Source: an uncultured bacterium
GTDB lineage: Bacteria; Omnitrophota; Gorgyraeia; Duberdicusellales; 4484-171
Assembly (NCBI GenBank): GCA_913050175.1
Contig: CAJXAF010000005.1
Location: 1 to 37,570 of the forward strand
Length of the DNA stretch: 37,570 nucleotides
Direction: 5' to 3'
The position numbers and the translations under genes are program-made. The notes beneath the pieces are model-generated. The model had not been told where the DNA came from. It searched no databases and was given only the letters and a program-made list of their open reading frames with translations. How positions within the stretch are numbered: the first letter of the stretch is position 1; each line of letters starts with the position of its first letter. Of this stretch, positions 30,012-37,570 are shown piece after piece.

Positions 30012-30503
30012 TTAAGGCTTACGGGAAATCCAAGTCTCGACTTCTTTGCGATCAAACAATAATCTGTCTCCCTCACTTTCTACCGGGATCTTTCCGCCTT
30101 CTACCCACTCCATGATTTTATTTTCTTCAATGGAGAGATAGTCAGAAAGCTCTTCTAAGGAGATCTTTCCTTCAACCATCTTGCACTTGCCATTGAATAT
30201 AGCGCCTTCTTCAACAGCTATTCTGGACACTTCTACATTACCAAGAACCTGAGCGCTTGCTGAGAAAACCAACATAGAACTGGCCTTAATATTTCCTCGA
30301 ACCTGTCCGGAAACTGTTATGTTCTCACCCACAATATCAGCACGAACATCGGCGGCTTTACCAATAATAAGATTGCCTTTGGTAGTTAGGTTGCCTTCAA
30401 ACTTTCCATTGATGCGTAAATTAACTGGATCAGAAAAAACTAGACTCCCCTGCATAGCTGCGCTGACATCAAGAAACTTTTCCTCTTCTCTTCTTCTTAC
30501 CAT
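30012..30503 (-). CDS. Bactofilin with C-terminal HTH_17 domain
   Basis: About 163 residues. Residues 10-105 form a bactofilin beta-helix: repeated six-residue steps such as 'GSLVFSDPVNLRINGKFEG', 'GNLIIGKAADVRADIVG', 'ITVSGQVRGNIKA' and 'VEVSRIAVEEGAIFNG'. Residues about 112-163 form an excisionase-like domain ('LEELSDYLSIEENKIMEWVEGGKIPVE' and 'RLLFDRKEVETWISR'). Bactofilins polymerise as cell-shape and scaffold elements; fusion to a DNA-binding domain is unusual. ATG 30503 with GGGGG upstream is preferred to GTG 30509. Confidence 0.85.
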   Translation of the reverse strand: MVRRREEEKFLDVSAAMQGSLVFSDPVNLRINGKFEGNLTTKGNLIIGKAADVRADIVGENITVSGQVRGNIKASSMLVFSASAQVLGNVEVSRIAVEEGAIFNGKCKMVEGKISLEELSDYLSIEENKIMEWVEGGKIPVESEGDRLLFDRKEVETWISRKP

Positions 30504-30531
30504 ATCCACCCCCTAAATTTATACTATAATT

Positions 30532-30972
30532 TTATTCTGATTTTTTTCTTCTTTGTGAATCTTCAATTCTTTTAAGAACTGATAAAGCAAAATAAGAAAT
30601 AACAGTGACTATCAAGGCTCCACTTACATAGCCGCAACCTACAGCCAAGCCAATGGCTGCGCTAACCCAAATACTAGCTGCAGTAGTTAAGCCGCGAACT
30701 CTTTCCGAGCTGCGCATAATAGTTCCGGCACCTAAAAACCCGATTCCGGTAACTACTCCGGCTGCAATTCTTCCCGGATCTACCGCTGCCTTACCTTCAT
30801 AAATATCATAAATATATAAAGAAATCAACATTATTAATGCCGACCCCACACAGACCAAAATATGGGTCCGCAAGCCCGCCGGACCACGCTTGCTTTCCCG
30901 CTCTAAGCCTATTAAACTTCCACAGGCAAAGGCAATTAACAGTCTAATGGTTGTAGAAAATAAATTAAGCAT
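30532..30972 (-). CDS. MgtC/SapB-family membrane protein
   Basis: A 146-residue membrane protein with four spans. The family signature is 'RLLIAFACGSLIGLERESKRGPAGLRTHILVCVGSALIM' at the N-terminus, with 'IAAGVVTGIGFLGAGTIM' and 'RGLTTAASIWVSAAIGLAVGCG'. MgtC relatives are linked to magnesium limitation and ATP synthase control. The C-terminal soluble ACT-like domain of virulence MgtC is missing, as in SapB. It follows tsaD by 29 bases. Confidence 0.92.
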   Translation of the reverse strand: MLNLFSTTIRLLIAFACGSLIGLERESKRGPAGLRTHILVCVGSALIMLISLYIYDIYEGKAAVDPGRIAAGVVTGIGFLGAGTIMRSSERVRGLTTAASIWVSAAIGLAVGCGYVSGALIVTVISYFALSVLKRIEDSQRRKKSE

Positions 30973-31001
30973 ATTTAGAGATAAGTTTGATGATTTATTG
31001 A

Positions 31002-31991
31002 TCAGCTGGATTGAACTTTTAAACTTAGATTACTTTTTATACCTTTTTTATTATACAGGTAAAACCCCAATCCTGCAACTATAGCTGCATTGTCTCCAGC
31101 GTACTCCAAAGGGCTTAAAAAACACTGTAAATTCTGCATATTTTGGTCCAAAATCCGTTGGCGAAAATAAGTATTAGCCACTACTCCTCCGCCGCAAACA
31201 ACTCTCTTTATCCCTGTTTTTTGAGTTGCCTCAACAATGGCAGAAATAATTGTTTCAAAGACTGTATACTGAAATGAGGAAAGAATACGCTTTTTTGTTT
31301 TTGCATCAAGGCTTTTTCTTTTATGCAGCTCCTTCTTTTTATAGACCAGAGCTGTTTTGATTCCACTAAAACTTAAATCTAATCCGATTTTCCCGCATCT
31401 AAATTTAAAATCTTTCTTATATTTTGAATCAAAAAGCTTATCAATGGCCGGACCTCCCGGGTAACCTAAACCATAGCTTACAGCTACCTTGTCAAAAACT
31501 TCACCGCAAGCATCATCACGGGTTTGCCCTAAAATACTTATCTTGTCAAAATCGTCAACCCGATAAATTTCAGTATGACCTCCGGAAATAATAACTCCTA
31601 TAAAGGGAAATTTTATTTTTTGAGGACAATTTAAAAAAGGAGCAAAAATGTGGGCATGTAGATGATTAACACCTATTAACGGTTTAGCTAAACTAAGAGA
31701 CATGGCTTTGGCAAAATTAAGACCAACAACTAATGCCCCTATTAATCCCGGACGATGCGTTACAGCTATTAAATCTATTTCTTCAATTTTTATCTTTGAT
31801 TCTTTAAGAGCCAGGATCGTTACTTTATCAATATTTTTCAGGTGAGCTCTAGTTGCAATTTCAGGGACCACTCCTCCGTATTTTTTATGTTCTCTTAGAG
31901 AGGATATGGTTATATTGGAGAGGGTTTTATAATTTTTTAAGACTGCGACCGAAGTCTCATCACACGACGTCTCAACACCTAAAGTATACAT
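31002..31991 (-). CDS. tsaD: tRNA N6-adenosine threonylcarbamoyltransferase TsaD
   Basis: About 329 residues, ASKHA fold. 'LGVETSCDETSVAVL' is the phosphate-1 loop, 'HLHAHIFAPFL' gives the metal-binding H-x3-H, and 'IGVIISGGHTEIYRV', 'DDACGEVFDKVA', 'SYGLGYPGGPAID' and 'VVCGGGVVANTYFRQRI' follow. It transfers threonylcarbamoyl to A37 of ANN-decoding tRNAs. ATG 31991 (MYTLGVE) is chosen over an upstream TTG. It sits in the row ctp-tsaD-mgtC. Confidence 0.96.
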   Translation of the reverse strand: MYTLGVETSCDETSVAVLKNYKTLSNITISSLREHKKYGGVVPEIATRAHLKNIDKVTILALKESKIKIEEIDLIAVTHRPGLIGALVVGLNFAKAMSLSLAKPLIGVNHLHAHIFAPFLNCPQKIKFPFIGVIISGGHTEIYRVDDFDKISILGQTRDDACGEVFDKVAVSYGLGYPGGPAIDKLFDSKYKKDFKFRCGKIGLDLSFSGIKTALVYKKKELHKRKSLDAKTKKRILSSFQYTVFETIISAIVEATQKTGIKRVVCGGGVVANTYFRQRILDQNMQNLQCFLSPLEYAGDNAAIVAGLGFYLYNKKGIKSNLSLKVQSS

Positions 31992-32020
31992 ATTTACCAA
32001 AGAAACAAGCTAACTTCATT

Positions 32021-33268
32021 TCAATTGTTTAAAACAAGTAATCCTCTAATCAAATCTAAGGCTCTCAAAATTTGATTGTCTTTTTTGTAATCAAACTTAC
32101 TTTTACCGTTTTTATCTTTATCTTCATCTTTTCCATTGTTTTTTTCCAGCTCATCAAAGACATCATTTTCTACATCTTCGATTAATTTTCTCTCTACCTC
32201 AATATCAGGCTCAACGCCTTTCTCATGAATACTTGTACCGTTAGGAGTATAATATTTAGAAGTGGTCAGGCGCATGGCAGAGCCATCGGAAAGTGGCACT
32301 ATTGTCTGAACAGAGCCTTTACCAAAACTAGTTTGGCCTAAAAGGATTGCTTTATTGTTCTCTCTTAAGGCTGCAGCAAGAATTTCGCTTCCCGATGCAC
32401 TACCTTTATTGATTAAAACAATCATCGGTATGTCCAGGTATTTCTTACGCATAGGCACGGCAGTATAAATCCTCTCGGGATCACTCCTTGATTTAGTAGA
32501 AACAATAATTTTACCATCTTCAACGAACTGGCTTGAGACATCTATAGCTGAAGAAAGCAATCCCCCGGGGTTATAACGTACATCAATAATCAACCCCTTT
32601 AAGCCTTCCTTATCGAGTTTTCCTAAAGCTTTAGCCAAGTCATCAGAAGTTTTTTCTCTAAACTCAGAGACTCTTACATAACCAATACCATCTTTTAAGA
32701 TCATGGCATGTTTTATGTCTTTAATTTTAATTATACCCCTGGTAATAGTAACCTCATCAAGCATCCTGGTTCGATCACGCAAAAGCAATAAGGTAACTTT
32801 GCTATCAGGGTCGCCACGTAGAGTTTTTACTGCATCATGCAGGGTTATGCCTTTAGTGAGTTCACCATCAATTTTTACGATAATATCACCAGCCTCAACA
32901 CCAGCATTCCAGGCAGGAGTATCTTCAATCGGAGAGACTACTGTTAATACGCCGTCTTTTATAGTAATTTCTATCCCCAAGCCGCCGAACTTACCTTCGG
33001 TTTCAACTATTAACTCGCTATAGTCATCGGGGGTTAAAAACTGACTATATGAGTCTAAGGAAAGTAACATTCCTGACATTGCTCCATAGATGAGGTCGTG
33101 AGGTGCTTTTTCCTCAACGTACTTTCGTTCAATTACAGCCAAACCTTCAGCAAAGATTTCAAGCTCTTTATATAGATCATCCCTGCTTTCAGAAAAAGAA
33201 TTAAAAGGACTTATTAAAAATGAAACCAATGCAATAACAACACTTACTAAGACTAATTTCTTATTCAT
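32021..33268 (-). CDS. S41-family carboxy-terminal processing protease (CtpA)
   Basis: The 415-residue periplasmic protease has a signal peptide (MNKKLVLVSVVIALVSFLISPF), a helical start, a PDZ domain (about 85-170; 'FGGLGIEITIKDGVLTVVSPIEDTPAWNAGVEAGD') and the S41 domain with catalytic Ser in 'KGSASGSEILAAAL' and Lys in 'FGKGSVQT'. The acidic/basic tail ('GKDEDKDKNGKS') is a linker. It processes the C-termini of envelope proteins. It overlaps the gatB stop by four bases (ATGA) with AGGGAGG upstream. Confidence 0.95.
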   Translation of the reverse strand: MNKKLVLVSVVIALVSFLISPFNSFSESRDDLYKELEIFAEGLAVIERKYVEEKAPHDLIYGAMSGMLLSLDSYSQFLTPDDYSELIVETEGKFGGLGIEITIKDGVLTVVSPIEDTPAWNAGVEAGDIIVKIDGELTKGITLHDAVKTLRGDPDSKVTLLLLRDRTRMLDEVTITRGIIKIKDIKHAMILKDGIGYVRVSEFREKTSDDLAKALGKLDKEGLKGLIIDVRYNPGGLLSSAIDVSSQFVEDGKIIVSTKSRSDPERIYTAVPMRKKYLDIPMIVLINKGSASGSEILAAALRENNKAILLGQTSFGKGSVQTIVPLSDGSAMRLTTSKYYTPNGTSIHEKGVEPDIEVERKLIEDVENDVFDELEKNNGKDEDKDKNGKSKFDYKKDNQILRALDLIRGLLVLNN

Positions 33269-34692
33269 ACACTGCCTCCCTTTATAGTTTTTTCAAGCAT
33301 CTGTCTTGCTAATTTAGGATTAGCTTTTCCTTTTGTTTTTCTCATTACCTGCCCTACCAAAAACTGAATAGCTTGTTGTTTACCCTCATTAAATTCTGAA
33401 ATCGCTTTTGGATTTTCTTTTATAGCCTCACTAACAAAGGCCAGTAACTCATCCTCGTTAGATACTTGAGTGAGTTTTTCTCTATCTATTATCTCATCTA
33501 TATCCTCATTTGTAAAAATACTTAAAGATAAAACTTTTTTGGCTGTTAGATTGTTAAGGCGTCCCTGGGAAAAGTATTTTACTATTTTTGAGAAATTTTC
33601 AGCCTCTATCTTAACTGCACTAAACCCTTCTTTATTATTATTTATCTGCTCCAGAAAAGGTCCCAGCAAGAAGTTTGAGACTTCCTTTACTTTAGTGTAA
33701 ATTTTTACTACCTCTTCAAAAAAATCAGCTAAATTTATATTACTTATATATATATCGAGCTCTTTACCGGAAATTCCATAATCATCTAGAAACCTCTTAG
33801 ATTTTGCCAAAGGTAGTTCTCCTAAGTTACTACTCTCAGCTTTGATTAAGTCATCTCCGACGGTAATATTTAAGAGATCTGGTTCGGGAAAATAACGATA
33901 ATCGTGGGCTTCTTCTTTTGTGCGCATGATAGCAGTTTTAAGTTTTGCCGGATCCCAAAGTCTTGTTTCTTGATTTATCTTTTGATTATTTTTAAGCACA
34001 TGAGCTTGACGCTTAGCTTCATACTCTAAAGCAACTCTTACCCCTTTAAAAGTATTCATGTTTTTCAATTCTACCTTTGTGCCTAACTCCTTCTGCCCCT
34101 TAGGCCGTAAAGAGATATTAGCATCGCAGCGTAATGATCCTTTTTCCATATCACAATCAGATGCCCGAATGTATTGAAGAATTAATTTTAAGTAGGTGAG
34201 GTAGTCAAAAGCCTGAGAAGCATCACTTAAATCAGGTTCAGAAACTATCTCAAGCAGTGGTGTACCGGTACGATTTAAATCAACCAGGGAGTAATCTTCT
34301 TTGTGTATAAGTTTACCGGCGTCCTCTTCTAAATGCACTCTATTTATACGTATTTTTTTTCCTGAAGGCAAAAGAAGGGCGCCGTTGTATCCTAAAGGCA
34401 TTTTATATTGAGAAATTTGATAATTTTTTGGTAGATCGGGATAAAAGTAGTTTTTGCGTTCAAAATAAATACTGGGGTTGATCTTACAATTAAGAGCCAG
34501 AGAAACTCTCAGGGCTAATTTTAAGGCTTTGATGTTGAAAACCGGTAAAACTCCCGGATATCCGCAACAAACCGGACAGATATTAGTATTAGGCGGACTT
34601 TGGAATTCAGTCGGGCAGGAACAGAATATCTTCGATTCGGTATTAAGTTGAGTGTGGACCTCTAGTCCGATTACAGTTTCAAAATTACTCAT
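33265..34692 (-). CDS. gatB: Asp/Glu-tRNA amidotransferase subunit B
   Basis: A 475-residue GatB. The start 'ETVIGLEVHTQLNTESKIFCSC', the zinc Cys 'CPVCCGYPG', 'YPDLPKNYQISQYKMPLG' and 'DLNRTGTPLLEIVSEPD' are all present, and the C-terminal YqeY-like helical tail (about 330-475) is complete. GatB binds the misacylated tRNA and activates it with ATP; GatA supplies ammonia from glutamine. Its ATG overlaps the end of gatA by eight bases. Confidence 0.97.
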   Translation of the reverse strand: MSNFETVIGLEVHTQLNTESKIFCSCPTEFQSPPNTNICPVCCGYPGVLPVFNIKALKLALRVSLALNCKINPSIYFERKNYFYPDLPKNYQISQYKMPLGYNGALLLPSGKKIRINRVHLEEDAGKLIHKEDYSLVDLNRTGTPLLEIVSEPDLSDASQAFDYLTYLKLILQYIRASDCDMEKGSLRCDANISLRPKGQKELGTKVELKNMNTFKGVRVALEYEAKRQAHVLKNNQKINQETRLWDPAKLKTAIMRTKEEAHDYRYFPEPDLLNITVGDDLIKAESSNLGELPLAKSKRFLDDYGISGKELDIYISNINLADFFEEVVKIYTKVKEVSNFLLGPFLEQINNNKEGFSAVKIEAENFSKIVKYFSQGRLNNLTAKKVLSLSIFTNEDIDEIIDREKLTQVSNEDELLAFVSEAIKENPKAISEFNEGKQQAIQFLVGQVMRKTKGKANPKLARQMLEKTIKGGSV

Positions 34693-36136
34693 GGCTATTT
34701 TTTTTATTAACTACTAAAGGCGGTATCTGTTTATGGTAATCGCTGCCTTCCTCGAAACATGACCCTAATTTTATCAGAGTTTCTTCATCAAAAGCTTTAC
34801 CTATAAGTTGAGCTCCAATAGGCAAATTATTTTTACTGAATCCGCAGGGAAAAGAAACAGCCGGTAAACCTGCCAGATTTACAGAAATAGTGTATATATC
34901 TGATAAATACATGCTCAAGGGGTCATTGGTTTTTTCTCCAATCTTAAAAGCGGTACTAGGTGAAGTCGGAGTAAGAATAGCATCGACCTCTTTAAAAGCA
35001 CTATCAAAATCTTCTTTTATCAGCCTTCTTACCTTCAAAGCCTGAACATAATAAGCATCATAGTATCCACTGGAAAGGCTATAAGTTCCTAAGAAAATTC
35101 TTCTCTTAGCCTCTGGGCCAAAGCCCTGACTTCTGGTCTTTGTATAAAGCTCTTCTAAATTCGAGCAGCCCGAGCGAAGGCCATAGCGAATTCCGTCAAA
35201 GCGTTGTAAATTAGAACTTGCCTCGGAAGAACCGATTATATAATAAGTTGCTACTGCATACTCTGTGTGAGGTAAGCTTATCTCAATGAATTTAATCTTT
35301 TTATTGGCAAAATAAGATTTTACCCCCTCAATGGCTGTTTTTACTTCTGGTTCTAAGCCTTTAGCAAAATATTCTTTAGGCAGGCCGATTTTAATCTGAC
35401 TGCAATCGCAATTAAGGCTTTTACTAAAATCAGGAGTATCTATTTTTGCCGATGTAGAATCTTTTGCATCGTGCCCACAAATAATATTTAAAAGGTGTGC
35501 ACAATCAATAAAAGACGTAGTGATCGGCCCAATTTGATCTAAACTGGAACCAAAAGCAATTAAGCCATAGCGAGATACCCGGCCATAAGTTGGTTTAAAC
35601 CCAACTACTCCACAAAGAGAAGCTGGTTGTCTTATTGAACCGCCGGTATCAGAGCCTAAAGCAAAGGGTAGTAAGCGAGCCGAAACTGCAGCAGCTGAAC
35701 CACCGCTTGAACCGCCTACAACTCTCTCTAAATCCCAGGGATTTTTTGTCGGTCCATAACAAGAAGTCTCTGTAGAAGAACCAAAAGCAAATTCATCCAT
35801 ATTTGCCCTGGCTGCTATTTCTAAGCCGGCTTGTTTTAACTTACTTATAACTGTTGCCTCGTATACGGCTCGATGAGAAGATAGTATTTTAGAAGCACAG
35901 GTTATTTTTCTCCCCTTTATACAAATATTATCTTTAATAGCTATGCCTAAAGAAGCTAAAGCAGAAGAACCCTCTCCTTTATCAGGCTCTTTAAAAACTT
36001 CAATTAAACTATTTAAAGAAGGGTTAAACTCATCTATTCTTTTTTTGAAAAAAGAACTTACCTCATCTTTAGTGAGTTTAGCTTCCTTTAAGGCAAGGGC
36101 AATATCTTTAGCATTAAGTTGGGTTAAATCAAGCAT
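34685..36136 (-). CDS. gatA: Asp/Glu-tRNA amidotransferase subunit A
   Basis: A 483-residue amidase-signature protein. The Ser-cisSer-Lys triad is visible: Lys in 'GIAIKDNICIKG', cis-Ser/Ser in 'GGSSGGSAAAVSARL' and 'GSDTGGSIRQPASLCG'. 'TYGRVSRYGLIAFGSSLDQIGP' is the typical GatA segment. It hydrolyses glutamine to feed ammonia to GatB. Presence of GatCAB implies that Gln-tRNA and/or Asn-tRNA is made by the indirect route. No ribosome site; coupled to gatC 12 bases upstream. Confidence 0.97.
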   Translation of the reverse strand: MLDLTQLNAKDIALALKEAKLTKDEVSSFFKKRIDEFNPSLNSLIEVFKEPDKGEGSSALASLGIAIKDNICIKGRKITCASKILSSHRAVYEATVISKLKQAGLEIAARANMDEFAFGSSTETSCYGPTKNPWDLERVVGGSSGGSAAAVSARLLPFALGSDTGGSIRQPASLCGVVGFKPTYGRVSRYGLIAFGSSLDQIGPITTSFIDCAHLLNIICGHDAKDSTSAKIDTPDFSKSLNCDCSQIKIGLPKEYFAKGLEPEVKTAIEGVKSYFANKKIKFIEISLPHTEYAVATYYIIGSSEASSNLQRFDGIRYGLRSGCSNLEELYTKTRSQGFGPEAKRRIFLGTYSLSSGYYDAYYVQALKVRRLIKEDFDSAFKEVDAILTPTSPSTAFKIGEKTNDPLSMYLSDIYTISVNLAGLPAVSFPCGFSKNNLPIGAQLIGKAFDEETLIKLGSCFEEGSDYHKQIPPLVVNKKNSHE

Positions 36137-36148
36137 ATGGTATTTATA

Positions 36149-36433
36149 TTAATCAATTACCTTGGGTATCCGGAAAAAATCACCTTCTCGCGAGGGAGCA
36201 TTACTTAAAATATCTTCACTGTCTTTGGATAAAAAAGCCTCATCCTGGCGAACGGCATCTTCCAACTGGTTTACTTCTCTCATTGGCTCGACATTGGCTG
36301 TATCCAGCTCTTTAAGTTTATCAATATAAGCAATTATTTTTGAAAGTTGTTCTGAAAATGCAAGTTTTTCTTCCTCGTTAATAGCGATTTTTGCTAAATT
36401 ACCAACATATTCAACAACTTTTTTATCTACCAT
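36149..36433 (-). CDS. gatC: Asp/Glu-tRNA amidotransferase subunit C
   Basis: A 94-residue GatC. The family pattern 'VVEYVGNLAKIAINEEEKLAFSEQLSKIIAYIDKLKELDTANVEPM' and end 'REGDFFRIPKVI' are intact. It wraps around GatA and holds the complex together. ATG 36433 with AAGGAG five bases away is preferred over a GTG six bases further up, which would lie inside the ribosome site. An extended -10 promoter is upstream. Confidence 0.96.
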   Translation of the reverse strand: MVDKKVVEYVGNLAKIAINEEEKLAFSEQLSKIIAYIDKLKELDTANVEPMREVNQLEDAVRQDEAFLSKDSEDILSNAPSREGDFFRIPKVID

Positions 36434-36475
36434 ATTCACTCCTTTTATGTATATTTTAGGCGTAAGTGTTCATTT

Positions 36476-36484
36476 ATTATACCA
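36476..36484 (-). promoter_or_regulatory. Extended -10 promoter of the gatCAB operon
   Basis: On the minus strand TGG-TATAAT (TATAAT at 36476-36481), an extended -10 element with no good -35. It lies 42 bases before the gatC ATG. The rest of the 164-base gap to rpoD shows only a short imperfect hairpin (AACCC/GGGTT) and no convincing rpoD terminator. Confidence 0.5.
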
Positions 36485-36597
36485 CCAGCCCTTTAAAAAT
36501 CTATTAAAACCCTGGGGGTTAAAATAGAAAAAGGCCAAAATAAAAGGCTCCTCTTAGCTTTTTAACGGCTCAACCCTGAAATTAAGGTTTACAAAAG

Positions 36598-37570
36598 TTA
36601 AGATGGGCGGAACTTTCCTCTAAAAAGAGTGAGTTCAAGGAATGTTTGCAGCCTTCGGGAACGACTGGGATGTCTTAATTTCTTTAAAGCTTTGGCTTCA
36701 ATTTGACGTATACGCTCACGGGTAACCCTAAATATAGCTCCTACCTCTTCTAGAGTTTTAGCACTACCATCTTCTAAGCCAAAACGAAGCGTAAGAATGT
36801 TCCTCTCTCTATCGGTTAGGCCTTCCATGGCTTGCTCCAGCTCCTCCTTCAACATAGAGAAAACCGTTGCATTCGCCGGCGAAACCGCTTTTTTATCCTC
36901 AATAAAATCCCCGAAAGAAGTATCACCATCATCTCCGATAGGTGTGTGGATTGAAATAGGTTGCTGAGAAACTTTAAGAATGTCTTTTATCTTAGAAACC
37001 GGCAATTTAAGCTCTTTGGATAATTCATCAGGCGTTGGTTCTTTTCCTTTTTCCTGGATAAAAAGCCTGGAGATCCTGATAATCTTATTAATTGTTTCAG
37101 TCATATGTACTGGTATTCTGATTGTCCGGGCTTGATCAGCAATAGCTCTGGTAATAGCCTGGCGTATCCACCAGGTAGCGTAAGTAGAAAATTTATAACC
37201 GCGTTTGTACTCAAACTTTTCCACCGCCTTTATTAAGCCTATATTTCCTTCCTGAATTAAATCAAGGAAAGATAAGCCGCGGTTAACGTATTTTTTAGCA
37301 ATACTTACAACCAACCTTAAGTTAGCCTCAACCAAGGTGCTCTTGGCTTCATTGTAAAGGCGATTCTTTTCTAAAATCGCCCTCATCTTAACTTTTGTTT
37401 CTTTTTCAGTAAACCCGAGCTGTTTTATTAACTTATTTTTTGACCTCACCATTTTTCTTCGCTCGGTCTCTTTTTTCTTACTTCGCCCTTTTATTTTATC
37501 TATCTTTCTTCTTAGTCTATCTACTTCCCTTACAATCCCTCTAGTTTTAATAATAATCCGCTCAATTATA
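36598..37570 (-). CDS. rpoD: Primary sigma factor RpoD (5' end beyond the window)
   Basis: The frame is open to the right edge without a stop; an ATG at 37452 is internal, because codons up to 37569 keep coding a basic helical stretch ([19 protein letters not shown]...). Regions 2-4 of a group-1 sigma-70 are complete: 2.2-2.4 '[19 protein letters not shown]', '[19 protein letters not shown]', '[22 protein letters not shown]', region 3 '[13 protein letters not shown]' and region 4 '[12 protein letters not shown]' with '[21 protein letters not shown]'. The missing part should be region 1 and any N-terminal extension. Confidence 0.96.
   Translation of the reverse strand, partial: IIERIIIKTRGIVREVDRLRRKIDKIKGRSKKKETERRKMVRSKNKLIKQLGFTEKETKVKMRAILEKNRLYNEAKSTLVEANLRLVVSIAKKYVNRGLSFLDLIQEGNIGLIKAVEKFEYKRGYKFSTYATWWIRQAITRAIADQARTIRIPVHMTETINKIIRISRLFIQEKGKEPTPDELSKELKLPVSKIKDILKVSQQPISIHTPIGDDGDTSFGDFIEDKKAVSPANATVFSMLKEELEQAMEGLTDRERNILTLRFGLEDGSAKTLEEVGAIFRVTRERIRQIEAKALKKLRHPSRSRRLQTFLELTLFRGKFRPS

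Noticed and set aside
36440-36597. tRNA or small RNA gene between gatC and rpoD
   Set aside because: No cloverleaf or strong terminator hairpin can be drawn; only a promoter element and weak pairings are present.

Overview
The window is an AT-rich bacterial chromosome segment with tightly packed genes. All housekeeping genes point to an anaerobic, diderm-type bacterium: a gatC-gatA-gatB operon, rpoD, era, tsaD, a bactofilin, a PilZ protein, a lipoprotein, B12/radical-SAM chemistry and no oxygenase. The combination fits an uncultured candidate phylum such as Omnitrophota, but that assignment is inference; no rRNA is present to settle it. TGA is used as an ordinary stop codon.

Region 1 (1-3253, + strand) is a run of integron gene cassettes. 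Five cassettes are separated by attC sites with the expected RYYYAAC / GTTRRRY outer boxes, hairpin arms and, in three cases, an extrahelical A. In each cassette the 5' box is the reverse complement, or nearly so, of its own 3' box. Cargo: a Phd/RelE-type toxin-antitoxin pair, an unknown membrane protein, an MNT/HEPN pair, a BrnT/CopG-type pair, and a small membrane protein broken by an in-frame TGA. Three cassettes carry their own promoters, two of them apparently leaderless. One attC has collapsed to its two outer boxes. The integrase would lie left of position 1. The right end (3124-3253) is a damaged junction.

Region 2 (3254-16759, - strand) is the highlight: 15 tightly spaced co-directional genes that form a type II (aromatic) polyketide gene cluster. 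It has a KSalpha with an intact Cys-His-His/Lys set, a chain-length-factor-like KSbeta in which the Cys is Lys, an ACP, a TcmN/WhiE-type aromatase/cyclase, a PF04199 cyclase, an SDR ketoreductase, an AMP-dependent acyl ligase and an MFS exporter. Unusual tailoring genes are present: a B12-binding radical SAM enzyme, a stand-alone PCP_red protein, a tandem TIGR04076 protein, a ketopantoate-reductase-like protein, a divergent nucleoside phosphorylase, an ACMSD-type amidohydrolase and a class IV aminotransferase. No oxygenase is encoded, which suggests an anaerobically built aromatic product. One strong promoter (TTGACT-16-TAAAAT), whose -10 box lies inside a perfect 16-bp palindrome, precedes the first gene.

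Region 3 (16886-30972) is mixed: a TrmA/RlmD-type methyltransferase and a nitroreductase; a FkbM methyltransferase with a near-consensus promoter; a parvulin; era with an unusual PilZ-membrane-coiled-coil-toroid protein; a TPR protein, a DUF3857/transglutaminase lipoprotein and a DUF1805 protein; an aminotransferase with an Lrp regulator; a DnaQ-type exonuclease, YjbQ and a tRNA-binding protein; then a membrane-anchored HTH protein, a bactofilin-HTH fusion and MgtC.

Region 4 (31002-37570) is core: tsaD, a carboxy-terminal processing protease, gatB, gatA, gatC, and rpoD, which runs off the right edge.
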